12,406 bases of DNA from Coprinopsis marcescibilis. Taxonomy: Eukaryota > Basidiomycota > Agaricomycetes > Agaricales > Psathyrellaceae. The position numbers were made by a program, and so were the translations under genes. The DNA lies in contig ML210433.1 of assembly GCA_004369085.1 (NCBI GenBank), forward strand, positions 16,915-29,320. Direction: 5' to 3'. Under the pieces are notes generated by a model. The model was given only the letters and a program-made list of their open reading frames with translations. It had not been told where the DNA came from and made no database searches. Below are positions 1 to 7,049 of the stretch, in pieces; the first letter of the stretch is position 1, and every line of letters starts with the position of its first letter.

Positions 1-205
1 GGGGCTGCTCATGACTAACAACACATATGATGTGCCTATTGGCGCATTGCACTCTGGGCCTTTGTCTAGGGGGAGGCCTGTATCTCAAACGGGGGACTGA
101 GACCCCTCATCTTCAAATCCTAATGTATGGCTTAGTCTGTGCATAGATAGGGACTGAGCTGCAACCAAGCCCTGGTAATACAAATTGTTGATTTAAAAAA
201 AAAAT
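1..205 (+). repeat. Repeat module A, copy 1 (retroposon-like, A-tailed)
   Basis: This segment is the reverse complement of 1372-1564. Over about 193 bp the copies show no indels and nine differences, all transitions, so they are about 95% identical. It ends in a run of ten A (195-204), and copy 2 ends in a matching run on its own sense strand, so the module looks like a retroposon read toward its A-tail. Near the tail is a tRNA-like stretch that begins TATGGCTTAG here and TATAGCTCAG in copy 2. The T-arm-like hairpin (GGGCT/AGCCC around a 7-nt loop) is perfect in copy 2 and has one changed base here. The left end is cut by the window edge. I do not recognise a named family. A SINE is the likeliest class, by inference. 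Confidence 0.6.
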
Positions 206-268
206 CATATAGCTCAGTGGTTAGAGCATCCCTCATGTGTTGGTGAGGTTCTAGGTTCAATCCCTGGT
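205..268 (+). repeat. tRNA-derived module, copy 1 (SINE head or tRNA pseudogene)
   Basis: TAGCTCAGTGG at 210-220 matches the RNA polymerase III A box, and GGTTCAATCCC at 254-264 matches the B box. A D-arm (GCTC/GAGC), a five-pair anticodon stem (CCTCA/TGAGG) and a five-pair T-arm can be drawn. The anticodon loop has eight bases, the D-arm to anticodon linker is too long and the variable region too short, and no acceptor stem forms here. The same 58 bases recur at 4364-4421 with one mismatch in unrelated flanks, which favours a dispersed tRNA-derived repeat over a working tRNA gene. It lies directly after the A-tail of module A and runs into module B. Confidence 0.6.
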
Positions 269-271
269 CGA

Positions 272-640
272 CAATCATTGGCAACCCTGCTGGGGCTAAT
301 GGGGCAGTGCAGGGTGTCCACACCCCTGCACCAATACCTTTGGTCTGGAGCTGACCACCCGTCTGCACACCTCTGTCAAGCCTCCTAGCAAGCAGCAAAC
401 AGCACTGAAGCATGCTGCTGCCACAGAGAGACCGTCTGGCCTCACAGGAGAACCCCACCCCACCCTGTCACCCAACTCAGGGCTGCCAACAAAATCATCC
501 AATTCTCTCAGAGGGGGCTTTGAAGGCGAATATTCTAGGGTTCGCCTGAGGAAAGTCCATGAGCTCTCCCAAGCATCTAGGAGAGTCAGTTTTGCCATGC
601 TGCGTGAAGCTGCAAAGGCCAAAGAAATGGGCATGGGTCT
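272..640. repeat. Repeat module B, copy 1
   Basis: This stretch aligns in the same orientation with 1553-1905 at roughly three quarters identity with small gaps. Shared blocks include TGTCCACACCCCTGC, TCTGCACACCTCTGT and CCAACAAAATCAT. In this copy it abuts the tRNA-like module; in copy 2 it abuts module A. A minus-strand frame stays open from 796 down to 296 across it and the neighbouring copia fragment. Copy 2 does not keep that frame open, so I do not treat it as coding. The family and the true ends are unknown. Confidence 0.55.
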
Positions 641-730
641 CAATAAAGGTCCCACACCTGCACTGGATTTCTCCATCAATATTGAACCAGGTGCAGTATT
701 TGCCCATTGGAGCATGCCCAAGGATGCAGC

Positions 731-1351
731 AGGGTAACCAATGAAGATACACTTTTCCATGTGAGGCTGGAGTGACTTCCTCTTGTCCTTCTGCACATAC
801 TGTTAGAATTGGTGTGTGTGTTCTCAGCATCTTCCACTTCGACTCTATGGACTTTTTCTTTTATCAATTCCCTTCATATTTAGTATCACCAGAACCACCT
901 CGTTTTCCTCTTTCCATTGGTATGCAAGGGACATTTCTATTCTCAATACTCGTTGAGTTATATCCTGTTTGATATATTTATGTACATCACATAGTCTCAA
1001 TTTGGACACTTGGACTGTTGGCATCAGTTCTGCCTTGTATATACTGATGTGGTTTGCTCTGGAGTCCCCTAGTTCATTCCCTGGCTATAGGACTCCAGTC
1101 TTGCTTGTAGAGCATCAGTCTACCACCAGCTGCCTGATTTCACTCTCTGTATCTCCATTCTGCTGGGGCCTATTCCTGGTGGTGTGGCGCTGTTCTATTC
1201 CTGGTGGTGCAGCGCCGTTCTATGCCTGCATTGATGCAAAACTGCTTGAATGCATTGGACATGTACTCCCCTTCCCCTCCCTTGTCATCATGCAGTGCCT
1301 TGATCTTGTTCCCAGTCTGAGTCTCTGCTCATGCCTTGTAGGCCTTGAATG
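731..1351 (-). pseudogene. Ty1/copia integrase relic
   Basis: On the minus strand the fragment starts beside the T-run of module A2 with AFKAYKA, a TGA at a position that is Trp in relatives, then AETQTG-type sequence. The integrase core follows as KIKALHDDKGGEGEYMSNAF, carrying the second catalytic Asp and a two-residue insertion in the usual GGEY motif, then GIER. A 25-bp duplication breaks the frame, after which HTTRNRPQQNG appears. A further frame change gives MLYK-type sequence. From 796 to 731 comes the C-terminal core signature VQKDKRK, HMEKCIFIGYP. About 870-1060 shows no recognisable match. Gag, protease, the first catalytic Asp, RT and RNase H are absent. The motifs are typical of copia integrases of mushroom-forming fungi. 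It is non-functional. Confidence 0.75.
1171..1220 (-). repeat. 25-bp tandem duplication inside the copia integrase
   Basis: TATTCCTGGTGGTG occurs at 1171 and again at 1196, starting two adjacent 25-bp units that differ at only a few bases. Because 25 is not a multiple of three, the duplication shifts the frame. The first unit reads in the frame of the upstream core, and the second in the frame that yields HTTRNRPQQNG. Confidence 0.85.
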
Positions 1352-1564
1352 CTTTTTTTTTTATTTTTTATAATCAACAATTTGTATTACCAGGGCTTGG
1401 TTGCAGCCCAGTCCCTATCTACGCACAGACTGAGCTATACATTAGGACTTGAAAATGAGGGGTCTTAGCCCCCCGTTTGAGATACAGGCCTCCCCCTAGA
1501 CAAAGGCCCAGAATGCAATGCGCCAATAGGCACATCATATGTGTTGTTAGTCATGAGCAGCCCC
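1352..1564 (-). repeat. Repeat module A, copy 2, with T-run (A-tail on minus strand)
   Basis: This is the inverted partner of 1-205. The T-rich run at 1352-1370 is the A-tail read on the minus strand, and it directly abuts copia coding sequence, as expected for a retroposon inserted into a copia element. Possible polymerase III-like signals are present on the sense strand. A clear A-box-like TAGCTCAG lies near the tail, and a B-box-like TTTTCAAGTCC lies further upstream. I could not find a target-site duplication, partly because the 5' end of the element is not clear. Confidence 0.6.
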
Positions 1565-1905
1565 CCTGGGGCTAACAGGGCAGAGTGGGGTGTCCACACC
1601 CCTGCGCCGCTACCATTGGTCTGGAGCCGACCATCCGGTCTGCACACCTCTGTTGGACCCCTTATCAGGCAACCTGCAGCACTGAAGCACACTGCTGCCT
1701 AAAGGGGAGTCTTCCAGCCTCACAGAAGCCTAACCCTACCCCACCCTTTCACCCAACCCAGGGCCACCAACAAAATCATCTGATTCCTCCAGAAGGTGCC
1801 TCAAAGTCAAATGCTGCAGGGTTCACCTTGAGGAAGTTGAGGAGCTTGCCCAGTCACCTGGGGGAGCAGAGTTTAGGGCACCCCTTGCAGGATGCCCTAT
1901 TGACA
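1553..1905. repeat. Repeat module B, copy 2
   Basis: This aligns with 272-640 in the same orientation. Here the module continues without a break into module A2, while in copy 1 the same edge meets the tRNA-like sequence. The boundary CATGAGCAG / CCCCCCTGGGG is shared in diverged form. No reading frame is conserved between the two copies. Confidence 0.55.
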
Positions 1906-2240
1906 ACTTCAGAAGTTTTCACCCAGGAGCACAACCCAGGCTACTCTGTTCAGATCCGGCTTCTGACCCACCCCTTACTTTGGCCTGTGTCTGGGTGGCT
2001 GCTCCCTTGAGCTGGCCCCTTTTGATCAACAACATCACCTGGACCTACTCCCTAAGTCTCAGGTCTCCCTATTTGGTACAGCGCCTATGTCCTTCAACCC
2101 GTCAGGTGTTGAACTATCTAGGTCCTCCAGGTAGGTATGCATCATTGTGGGGTCATGCGAGCAGTGGCACCTGTGTCTGGGATCCTACACTTATCACTGA
2201 CCCACGGCTCTACATACCGTGTACATATACTTTATATAAT
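1906..2240. other. No recognised feature
   Basis: A plus-strand frame is open from 1980 to 2261 but its translation resembles nothing I know and runs into the minisatellite. On the minus strand there are short open stretches with several stops. This may be further sequence of the module B element or old copia linker sequence. I see no RNA gene or regulatory signal. Confidence 0.3.
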
Positions 2241-2412
2241 CTCTATGTAAACTCTACATAAACTCTACATACACTACATGTAAGCTCTATAGACACTATA
2301 TATAAACTCTACATACACTACATGTGACCTCTATATACACTACATGTAAGCTCTACATACACTACATATAACCTCTATGTATACACTACACATAAACTCT
2401 ATATATATATAC
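2241..2412. repeat. 22-bp minisatellite, array 1
   Basis: The consensus unit is CTCTAYATACACTACATGTAA plus one base. Two 11-bp half units are followed by five units of 22 bp, one of 24 bp and a degenerate AT-rich end. The half units suggest that the 22-mer arose from an 11-mer. The sequence is AT-rich and alternates purine and pyrimidine. Confidence 0.8.
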
Positions 2413-2760
2413 TGTTTGTATCAGACTTGTGTATACAAAATACTTAGTCACTGTAGCTTTATATATTGGTTTCCATTTGACAATTTTAATGTTTCATATA
2501 AATAGCTAATGTACAACTTAAAAATGACTTCTTTTCAATCTTAACTTCAATCTTCATCATCTGTACTACTCTCCTCAGCTTCATCAACCTCATCCTCCCT
2601 ACTAGCCTCCATGTTATCTACACCATTTTGCCAGCTGTGCTCCCTGTAGCCTCAAGTTCAATTCCCATACACGCCACTTTTTTTCTTTAATTTGCAACAT
2701 GTATTATTACCAACAAGGGAACCCTTTTTGACTAATTTTTTGCAGTCATTTATAAATAGG
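2413..2760. other. Spacer between minisatellites, with a short acidic frame
   Basis: Mostly AT-rich sequence. On the minus strand 2651-2547 encodes 34 residues ending in an acidic tail (VDEAEESSTDDED then stop). A splice-acceptor-like TACAG lies just inside its upstream end. It could be a last exon of a broken gene or chance. I find no other support. Confidence 0.25.
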
Positions 2761-2936
2761 TACATACAGTGTACAGACATGGTGCACATAGTGTATGTAT
2801 ACAGGGCATATAATGTATGTACATGGGACATACAGTATACATATACAGGTTATATAGTATATTACACGGGTCATACAGTCTACATACATGGGTCATCTAG
2901 TCTATGTATACAGGTTATCCAGTCTATGTAGAGGAC
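2761..2936. repeat. 22-bp minisatellite, array 2
   Basis: About eight units of 20 to 23 bp follow a pattern like ATACAGTCTACATACATGGGTC. Similar but less regular sequence continues to about 3030. The period equals that of array 1, and the unit resembles the reverse complement of the array 1 unit, so the two may be inverted relatives. An open frame at 2692-2931 is a by-product of the repeat. Confidence 0.75.
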
Positions 2937-3052
2937 ACATACACTTTTCATAATGTGTATATAACGTGCACATGTTGTTTACATGTTGTATACGTATAGT
3001 GTACATGTAGTGCACATACTGTCTATATAGAGCCATGGGTCAGTATAAAGTA

Positions 3053-3407
3053 CTCCCTGTCTTCTACCCTGGCATAGAAAAACAAGGATGGAGTTTGCAG
3101 AAAGGCATACAGAGTGGACTCTGGAGGATTGGAAGAGGGTTATATAGAAGAAAATATGTGTGGAAAGATGTGGGAGAGGGTTTGAGTAATAGGGTGGTAG
3201 AAGAAACAGTTAAGTTTGGAGGAGGCAACTTGATGATGTGGGGCTGTATGACACAGAAAGGGGTTGGGTATGCCACCAGGATAGAGGGTAAGATGAATGC
3301 TGAATTGTACACTGACATTCTCAGAGATGAACTCTAGCAAACCCTTGAATTTTATGAGATTGAATCAGAAGATATGATTTTTCAGCAAGACAATGACCCC
3401 AAATATA
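3053..3407 (+). pseudogene. Truncated Tc1/mariner transposase copy
   Basis: The segment matches 9141-9532 of the larger Tc1 copy at about 95% identity outside one gap. Relative to that copy it lacks 38 bp just after GGGTTATAT, which removes the WSDETK motif and so the first catalytic Asp. It ends inside the QQDNDPK motif (second catalytic Asp), so the last catalytic Glu and the C-terminus are missing. It has the same frame disruption near CTTCTACCCTGGCATAG as the larger copy, plus a TAG where that copy has CGG. The left breakpoint lies in minisatellite-like DNA, the right one in a small palindrome (CCCCAA/TTGGGG). It is certainly inactive. Confidence 0.9.
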
Positions 3408-3720
3408 CTTGGGGGAGGGTAAAGTAAGGACCCCGGAGTATTCCCCAAGAGGTTATATTGCACATTTAAAGGTTTTAGTCGGGTTTTTTCAGACATATTT
3501 TTGGTAATTTCAGTGAAATTTGTCTGGGCAGCTCAATCTAACCTTCAAAAATTGCAAATTGTTGTTTTTTGTTTTATTTTACAGTTTCTGCACTGCCTAG
3601 CAACTCTAGGAAGTATGTACAGTAAACTTCCACACTCCATAGGCATTTGAACAGGGTTGTAGTCAAGTGATTTGTCAATGATGCCCTGAGAACCCTGTCT
3701 TGACTACTGACTACTAGCCG
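3408..3720. other. Non-coding stretch with inverted repeats
   Basis: No gene is visible. Three structures stand out: CTTGGGG/CCCCAAG (3408-3414, 3443-3449); a nested hairpin with CAGACA/TGTCTG (3490-3495, 3521-3526) enclosing AATTTC/GAAATT (3506-3511, 3515-3520); and the interleaved repeats at 3651-3707. T-rich runs occur around 3560-3590. Confidence 0.5.
3651..3707. repeat. Interleaved inverted repeats (pseudoknot-like)
   Basis: ACAGGGTT (3651-3658) is complementary to AACCCTGT (3691-3698), and GTAGTCAAG (3659-3667) is complementary to CTTGACTAC (3699-3707). The order is a, b, a', b', so the two stems interleave and abut, as in an H-type pseudoknot. Equally, the segment could be a rearranged transposon end. 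Confidence 0.55.
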
Positions 3721-3721
3721 C

Positions 3722-4312
3722 TCACTTGCTCCATGCATTGAAAGCCTTCACAGAAAGACCCAGCTGGGGCACCTCCCTCTGTAGACTGGCAAAGATCCGT
3801 GAGAACTCCCATGAAAGTGTGACATTTCCCTGGCCTTGAATCACAACTGCACTAGCTAGCAAAACCATGAGGAGGTGAATAGAATGCAGGTGAGAGAATT
3901 GAAAAGTGTTGAGGATTACAGTAATGTCAGTAATTGAGTTGAATAGGCCAGCCATTGAGTGTTTGTATATCTGGATGCTGAGGTATGATACTGCTGAAAT
4001 TGCTAAGGTATCAGTGATTGCGCTGTGATTCCCATTCTTGCCCCTGGATTTCAAGTACATTATTACAACTGTCATTGTGTTAAACTAGCCAATTCAAGAT
4101 CATTGATTGTGTAACTCACCTTTTCCCATCTGAATTCCTCTATCTGTGAGCACAAAACCATAGTTGTTCAATCTGAGAGGGCAGAGAACAGTGACACGAG
4201 CTGTTAGAAGTGCGTGATGTGCCAGCACCTTCCTAATATGGTCAGAGTTCCTGAACTGGACTAAACTGCTCAGCAGTTGCACACAGTCCACATTGCAGGT
4301 CCAGGTACACAC
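3722..4312 (-). CDS. Unrecognised two-exon gene or gene fragment
   Basis: Two minus-strand frames (4312-4100 and 4075-3722) join in frame if a 51-nt intron at 4119-4069 is removed. The donor is GTGAGT, the acceptor is GACAG, and a branch-like TTTAAC lies near the 3' end. Splicing joins GGAAAAG to TTGTAATAATG, giving about 179 residues from the upstream TGA to the stop at 3722. The product has a Cys/Leu-rich start (CTWTCNVDCVQLL), a central LTDRGIQMGK, a basic KSRGKNGNHSA and a hydrophobic stretch HLLMVLLASAVVIQ. I do not recognise the family. No Met start is visible upstream, so a further exon, or loss of the 5' end next to the tRNA-like repeat at 4364, is likely. It may be host sequence or part of an unknown mobile element. 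Confidence 0.45.
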
Positions 4313-4363
4313 TCATCCTTGGCTATCTAACCAATAGTCAACTCCATGTTCCTAAGATCATAA

Positions 4364-4421
4364 AGCTCAGTGGTTAGAGCATCCCTCATGTGTTGGTGAG
4401 GTCCTAGGTTCAATCCCTGGT
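4364..4421 (+). repeat. tRNA-derived module, copy 2
   Basis: The segment is identical to 211-268 except for one C/T difference. Here the flanks can also form an acceptor-like stem: GATCATA before it pairs with TGTGGTT after it over seven positions, three of them G-T wobbles, so a cloverleaf-like shape is possible. The eight-base anticodon loop and odd linkers remain. A-box and B-box matches persist. It may be a degenerate tRNA gene or a SINE head that inserted beside the unknown spliced gene. Confidence 0.55.
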
Positions 4422-4527
4422 GTGGTTGCATTGCTCTATTTTAACATAAGCCTCATCAATAAGGTTGAGAGCAGAGGCAGAAACACCACCCTTCTTGAAT
4501 GCTTGGGTTCACTTTTGTTGAGCCTAT

Positions 4528-5580
4528 TCAATGTATCAGAAGCCCATTAACTAGGGCTTCTCTTCGAGCCATGGTAAGGTTTTCCATTCTTTCAGTGACA
4601 GATGGAATGTTTGAAATTTGGAAGGCTTTAGGGATTCCTTGTGGCTGGAGTCCCATGATTAGTTTGAATGGGGTTTTTTCGTTGTCCGCATGTTGTCTAC
4701 TGTTCCAGGTGAATTCCAGTATAGGAAGGTGATCTTTCCAAGTTTCAGGATGATTGATGCAGTAGATTCCTAGGAAGGTCTGGACCTCCTGAAGTCCCCG
4801 TTTGGATAGTCTGTCTGTTTGGGGATGATAAGCAGTGGATAATCAGGAATCAATTCTGAGTCGTTTGAGTAGTTGTTGATTTGTGATTTTGCTGCAAAGT
4901 TTGGACCTCTGTCGGAGATGATTCTGTCAGGGATACCAAATCTTTGGAAGGTAGTATCCAGAATGAGGTTTCCGGTTTTCTCTGCGTCGATTTCCTTATT
5001 GCAAGGGAGGAAAATTACCCCTCCTGTAAGACCTCTATCCACCTGGATAAGGATTGTGTCATAGATTACCCCATTTTCTTCTACAGGAGGTAGGCTGGAC
5101 ATAATGTCCATTGTGACAAAGGCAAATGGTTGGTGTGATCCAGTAGTTTTAGGGAAAAGAGTTGGTTTAAGGGGTTGTTGATTGATCTTGAATTGTTGAC
5201 AAGCAGCACATCCACCAACATATTGTTTTACAGCTCCCTTGAGTCCTGGAAACCAGTATGATTCTTTTACTTTCTGAAAAGTTTCTAGAACTCTGGGGTG
5301 TGCAGTGAGAAGAGAGTTGTGGTGTTGTTTGATGATTTCCCGTTGTAGAGTTTGATTTTGGGGAATGTACATCTTTCCTTGATAGAAAAGAGATCATTTC
5401 CCATCTTTTTCTTGAATTTCCCAATCAGTCATATCTCACTTCAATTGGGAGGGAATTTCCTTATCTTCAAGGAGATTGTGGAGTTTTTCTGCAATTCCAA
5501 TGTCAAACTGTCCTTCTGGTTCATCGAGGATTTTCTTTTGGAGTTCTGTATCCAGGAGTCTGACCACTCTTGGTTGGGTC
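4528..5580 (-). pseudogene. Gypsy integrase (broken)
   Basis: Reading from about 5580, a linker LLDTELQKK leads through TGA stops at 5436-5438 and 5394-5396 to FYQGKMYIPQNQ. The HHCC zinc domain follows (HH, then a TAHP-type His, then CAACQQFK). The core has FVTMDIM (first Asp), an IQVDRGLTGGVIFLPCNK block and IISDRGPNFAAK (second Asp). A frameshift near 4890 moves the reading to QLLKRLRIDS, a TGA at 4843-4845, and STAYHPQTD. There the usual TER with the catalytic Glu reads SKR, so the Glu is replaced by Lys (codon 4801-4803). The C-terminal domain continues as NHPETWKDHLPILEFTWNSR and ends near 4528. No chromodomain is visible. Confidence 0.85.
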
Positions 5581-6445
5581 CATTGAGATCTTTCCTTCTT
5601 TGATGATCATTCCCAGGTATTCAATTCTTTCTTGGCAGAATTGACATTTCTTGGGTTTCAGGTAAAGGTTGTTTTCTTTCAAGACTTGAAGGACCTTGCA
5701 GGTTTCAGTGATCATCTGTCCTTTGGTGGCGGTGAAGATGAGGATGTTGTCCATGTAGATGATCACACATCGTCCTTTGTTCTTGACTTTCTCGAATATT
5801 TGATCCATCGTGGCTTGAAAGGTGGCCGGGGAGTTGCACATTCCAAAGAATATGAGGTTCATATAGTCCAATATTTGTCTTGAAGGTGGCCTTCCATTGA
5901 TCTCTGTCTCTGATCCAAATGTTGTTATATCCCCATCAAATGTCCAGTTTTGTGAAGTATTTGGCTCCTTTAAGTTGGTCTAACAGTTTGGTGATGAGGG
6001 GTAAGGGATATGCATTTTTGATCGTCCATTTGTTCAAATATTGGTAATCTTGGCAGAGTCTTAGTTTTCCATCCTTCTTTTTCATGAAGAAGAATGGAGA
6101 AGCCATTGGTGATTGGGATGATCAAATGTAGTTTTTGCCTAGATTTTCTTGAACAAAGGTCTGAAGTTCGTGTTGTTCTGGTCCGGTGAGGTTGTACATT
6201 TTGAAGGATTTTGGAAGGAAGCTGTCTTTTGTCTCGATTTTGTGGTCCCATGGTTTTGATTCGGGAAATCAGTCAGATTTTTCCTTACTGAATACGTCCA
6301 GGTAGTCATGATATTCAGTTGGGATTTTCTTTTCAAGGGGTTTTTCTGGTTCTTTCTTTGATTCGAAGGCTAGTTCTTGGGTGATTGTGGATTTTGCCTG
6401 AATCCAGAGAGTTTGTACATGACAGTCTTCTTTTCCTTGAAAAGC
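5580..6445 (-). pseudogene. Gypsy reverse transcriptase (broken, YMDN)
   Basis: The frame begins right after a TGA at 6446 and is shared with the protease C-terminal part. It reads [80 protein letters not shown] and FTKLDI with the first catalytic Asp at 5942-5944. TGA stops sit at 6269, 6122 and 5936. After a frameshift near 5870 come FFGMCNSPATFQ and VIIYMDNILIF, where the usual YMDD has its last Asp changed to Asn (5746-5748). ENNLYLKPKKCQF and IEYLGMIIKEG follow. Similarity stops at MDPTK, and the connection and RNase H domains expected next are absent. Confidence 0.88.
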
Positions 6446-7049
6446 TCAAAGTAGAGACGAGTCGATTTGTTCTTTGGTTAGTGGTTCAGGAGTGGGTTTT
6501 TGTTTTTGTTTGGTGCGTTTAGTTTCAAGATAGTCAATGAAGGCTTGGTTAATCTTCGTCATATCTTGATTCCTCCAAGAGAGGGTTCCATTTTTCCAGT
6601 CAATATCGGGGTTTGCTTTCCTGAGCCATGGAGCTTCAAGGATGATCTTTCCTTTCCCAATCCGGTGACATAGAATCTTTCCTTGAATCTTCGTCCATTG
6701 ATGGTGATCCAGGCATTGAGATAGTGTTTGATGGCGCCTTGTTTGTTGAGTGTTCCATCCACATTTCTGGCTGGGATTGGTGGGTGAATTCGAGTGAGTT
6801 TTCCTTTGATTTTTCATGCGTAGTTTTGATTGATGAACTGATCATCTGCTCCGCAATCTGCGAGGGTTTCTGTTCCAACATTTACTGGTCTGTTCTTTCC
6901 ATTGCATGACAGGATAGTGGGGAATTTCAAAGTAATATTTGAAGGTTTGGCATAAAGGATTAATCGTACAGTTTTTGGAGTAACTACAGTTGGTGTAATT
7001 CTCCTTAAGCAAAACCTGTGTTCTTTTTGATTTTGTCTTGGAATTTCTC
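6446..7049 (-). pseudogene. Gypsy aspartic protease region (broken)
   Basis: The active-site region reads TLADCGADDQFINQ near 6850, where relatives have D-S-G or D-T-G. The Ser/Thr is Cys here, which should impair catalysis. A TGA lies at 6814-6816 and the frame then continues with RNVDGTLNKQGAI and FYVTGLGKE. A frameshift near 6660 leads to ILEAPWLRKANPDIDWKNG, the usual C-terminal flap and core of fungal gypsy proteases. A linker continues to the TGA at 6446. Retropepsin function is assigned from these motifs and from the position between gag and RT. Confidence 0.8.

Noticed and set aside
205..268. Functional tRNA gene
   Set aside because: The anticodon loop has eight bases, linkers are abnormal and there is no acceptor stem.
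296..796. 166-residue open frame on the minus strand as one protein
   Set aside because: Only the first 22 residues or so match copia integrase. The rest crosses module B, whose second copy does not keep the frame open.
1980..2261. Plus-strand open frame of 93 residues
   Set aside because: No recognisable motif, and it runs into the minisatellite.
2641..2690. B-box-like GTTCAATTCCC followed by a T-run, as a tRNA gene
   Set aside because: No T-stem pairing and no A box or D-arm at the right distance.
2692..2931. Plus-strand open frame rich in Tyr, Val and Ile
   Set aside because: It is the translation of the 22-bp minisatellite.
2241..2936. CRISPR-like array
   Set aside because: The units are directly adjacent without spacers, diverged, and the genome is eukaryotic.
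3064..3340. Minus-strand frames opposite the Tc1 fragment (and 9070-9463)
   Set aside because: They are antisense shadows; both Tc1 copies produce the same shadow translation.
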